Assembly: GCA_026984135.1 (NCBI GenBank) | Contig: JALSSR010000267.1 | Location: forward strand, 1-32,049 | Source of the DNA: Bacteroidales bacterium | GTDB taxonomy: Bacteria > Bacteroidota > Bacteroidia > Bacteroidales > JAADJA01 | Length of the DNA: 32,049 nucleotides | Direction of reading: 5' to 3' | Shown: in pieces, positions 31,280-32,049 of the stretch | Numbering within the stretch: position 1 is the stretch's first letter | Layout: each line of letters starts with the position of its first letter | The notes under the pieces: model-generated | What the model was told of the DNA's origin: nothing | Seen by the model: the letters and a program-made list of their open reading frames with translations, nothing else | Databases searched by the model: none | Program-made: the position numbers and the translations under genes

Positions 31280-32049
31280 CTACATATCCAACAATCTTTT
31301 TTCCCCTTTCAACTTTCTTATTTCGGAAACATCCTGACTAACCTCTATAACACCTTTATAATTACCTTGTTCATCTCTAACGGCAAAATATTGAATAAGC
31401 AGAAATTTATCTTTAAAGCTGATCCAGAACGATTCCGCATCTTTTTTCCCCGATTTGAAAGAGTCAACGATTTCATTAACAATATGAACACTTTCGTGGG
31501 GATGGCAATTTTGTACTTTTCGTCCGATAATTGCTTTTGAGCGACCGAAAATCCTGTCTTTCGGAGTGGAGAAATATTTGACTTCATCATTTTCATCAAC
31601 AAAAGTGATATCCACCGGCAGATGATTAAAAATACGAATAATTTCGGCGGGAGAGAGTTTTCCTGTTTCCAGATTAACAAGGTTACTATCTGCTTGGGAT
31701 TTTTGCGCTTCTTTTTGTTTTACGGTTTTAGGAAGTGATTCCGGAGGCTCGATAAAAGCAAATCCCTCCTCAGCGCTTTGTACCAGCATTTCATCCCAAT
31801 CCGTTTTTTTTATTGCTCTTGCAGCGACAGGGTAGAGGATATATTCTTCTCTGAAGATAACCGGAAGAACCGAATAGTAGAGTTTGCCTATATTCATATT
31901 AAAAACATTTATCAAGGGCTCCTCCTTTTCAATGTTTTCAAGCAATATTTTAATACTTTCCCTCGCATCGTCGTGCATTGACCACATAACACCGACGCAG
32001 CGATAATCCGGAAAATATTTTTCAATATACGGGAAGAGAATGTTTTCTT
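31280..32049 (-). CDS. Hemerythrin/PAS (DUF438-type) protein, C-terminal part, cut by window edge
   Basis: The frame is open past the right edge; an internal ATG at 31987 is not the true start. The first visible residues read ENILFPYIEKY, then MWSMHDDARESIK, and later FREEYILYPVAARAI. These are the paired E-x2-L-x-P and His motifs of a hemerythrin-like di-iron domain. A PAS domain follows (from about FNHLPVDITFVDENDEVKYF to YKGVIEVSQDVSEIRKL), of the DUF438-associated kind. Related proteins are redox- or gas-sensing, and a nitric oxide or oxygen role is an inference. It is the upstream gene of the amidotransferase/YgbA/NTF2-like run. Confidence 0.8.
   Translation of the reverse strand, partial: ENILFPYIEKYFPDYRCVGVMWSMHDDARESIKILLENIEKEEPLINVFNMNIGKLYYSVLPVIFREEYILYPVAARAIKKTDWDEMLVQSAEEGFAFIEPPESLPKTVKQKEAQKSQADSNLVNLETGKLSPAEIIRIFNHLPVDITFVDENDEVKYFSTPKDRIFGRSKAIIGRKVQNCHPHESVHIVNEIVDSFKSGKKDAESFWISFKDKFLLIQYFAVRDEQGNYKGVIEVSQDVSEIRKLKGEKRLLDM

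Noticed and set aside
31040-31540. Plus-strand protein with repeated Asn-Pro-Ile tripeptides
   Set aside because: This is the 9-bp repeat read in frame, running antisense through two clear genes.

Overview
The window looks like chromosome from a member of the Bacteroidota (Bacteroidales/Marinilabiliales-like; the exact genus cannot be read from it). The evidence is four proteins ending in a type IX secretion (T9SS) C-terminal sorting domain, several promoters with the Bacteroidota -7 box TAnnTTTG, a long signal peptidase I with an N-terminal membrane domain, a LolA/FtsK gene pair, and AT-rich DNA with long, weakly conserved spacers. No rRNA, tRNA, CRISPR array, transposase or phage genes were found.

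Layout. 1-12 kb (all minus strand) is housekeeping: the N-terminal part of topoisomerase IV subunit B, an operon of cyclophilin PPIase, a DUF4412 protein, FtsK and LolA, then a 43-bp tandem repeat array, LepB, and a histidine-degradation block (HutI; FtcD followed by an HD-domain protein and a Dabb protein). 12-20.5 kb (plus strand) holds a secreted C10 cysteine protease with two CUB domains, a methyltransferase, a free-standing archaeal-type ThrRS editing domain, prolyl oligopeptidase, an ICMT-like membrane methyltransferase, a NifX-like protein and an Fe-S/FMN/FAD old-yellow-enzyme reductase. 20.6-26.8 kb (minus strand) is an accessory surface region: three T9SS cargo proteins and one lipoprotein, surrounded by structured repeats and two near-identical promoters. 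26.8-32 kb (minus strand) holds metal-dependent KdsA, a 5'-nucleotidase, and a cluster made of an NTF2-like secreted protein, a YgbA-family protein, a class I glutamine amidotransferase and a hemerythrin/PAS (DUF438-type) protein that runs off the window.

The most interesting part is 20.6-26.8 kb. Two promoters 4.7 kb apart share an identical 39-bp block just upstream of the -33 box. It contains two 9-bp direct repeats (ACCGTTAAC on the minus strand) with a 12-bp spacer, a 21-bp period. This is the layout of LytTR-family response-regulator operators. One promoter faces a T9SS gene; the other could transcribe through a repeat-rich leader into the lipoprotein/T9SS operon. The same region carries at least two families of inverted repeats whose arms differ between copies by paired changes. 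The stand-alone ThrRS editing domain, which has apparently lost most of the archaeal catalytic residues, is the most unusual single gene.

All assignments come from reading the sequence and recalling family features; no database search was run.
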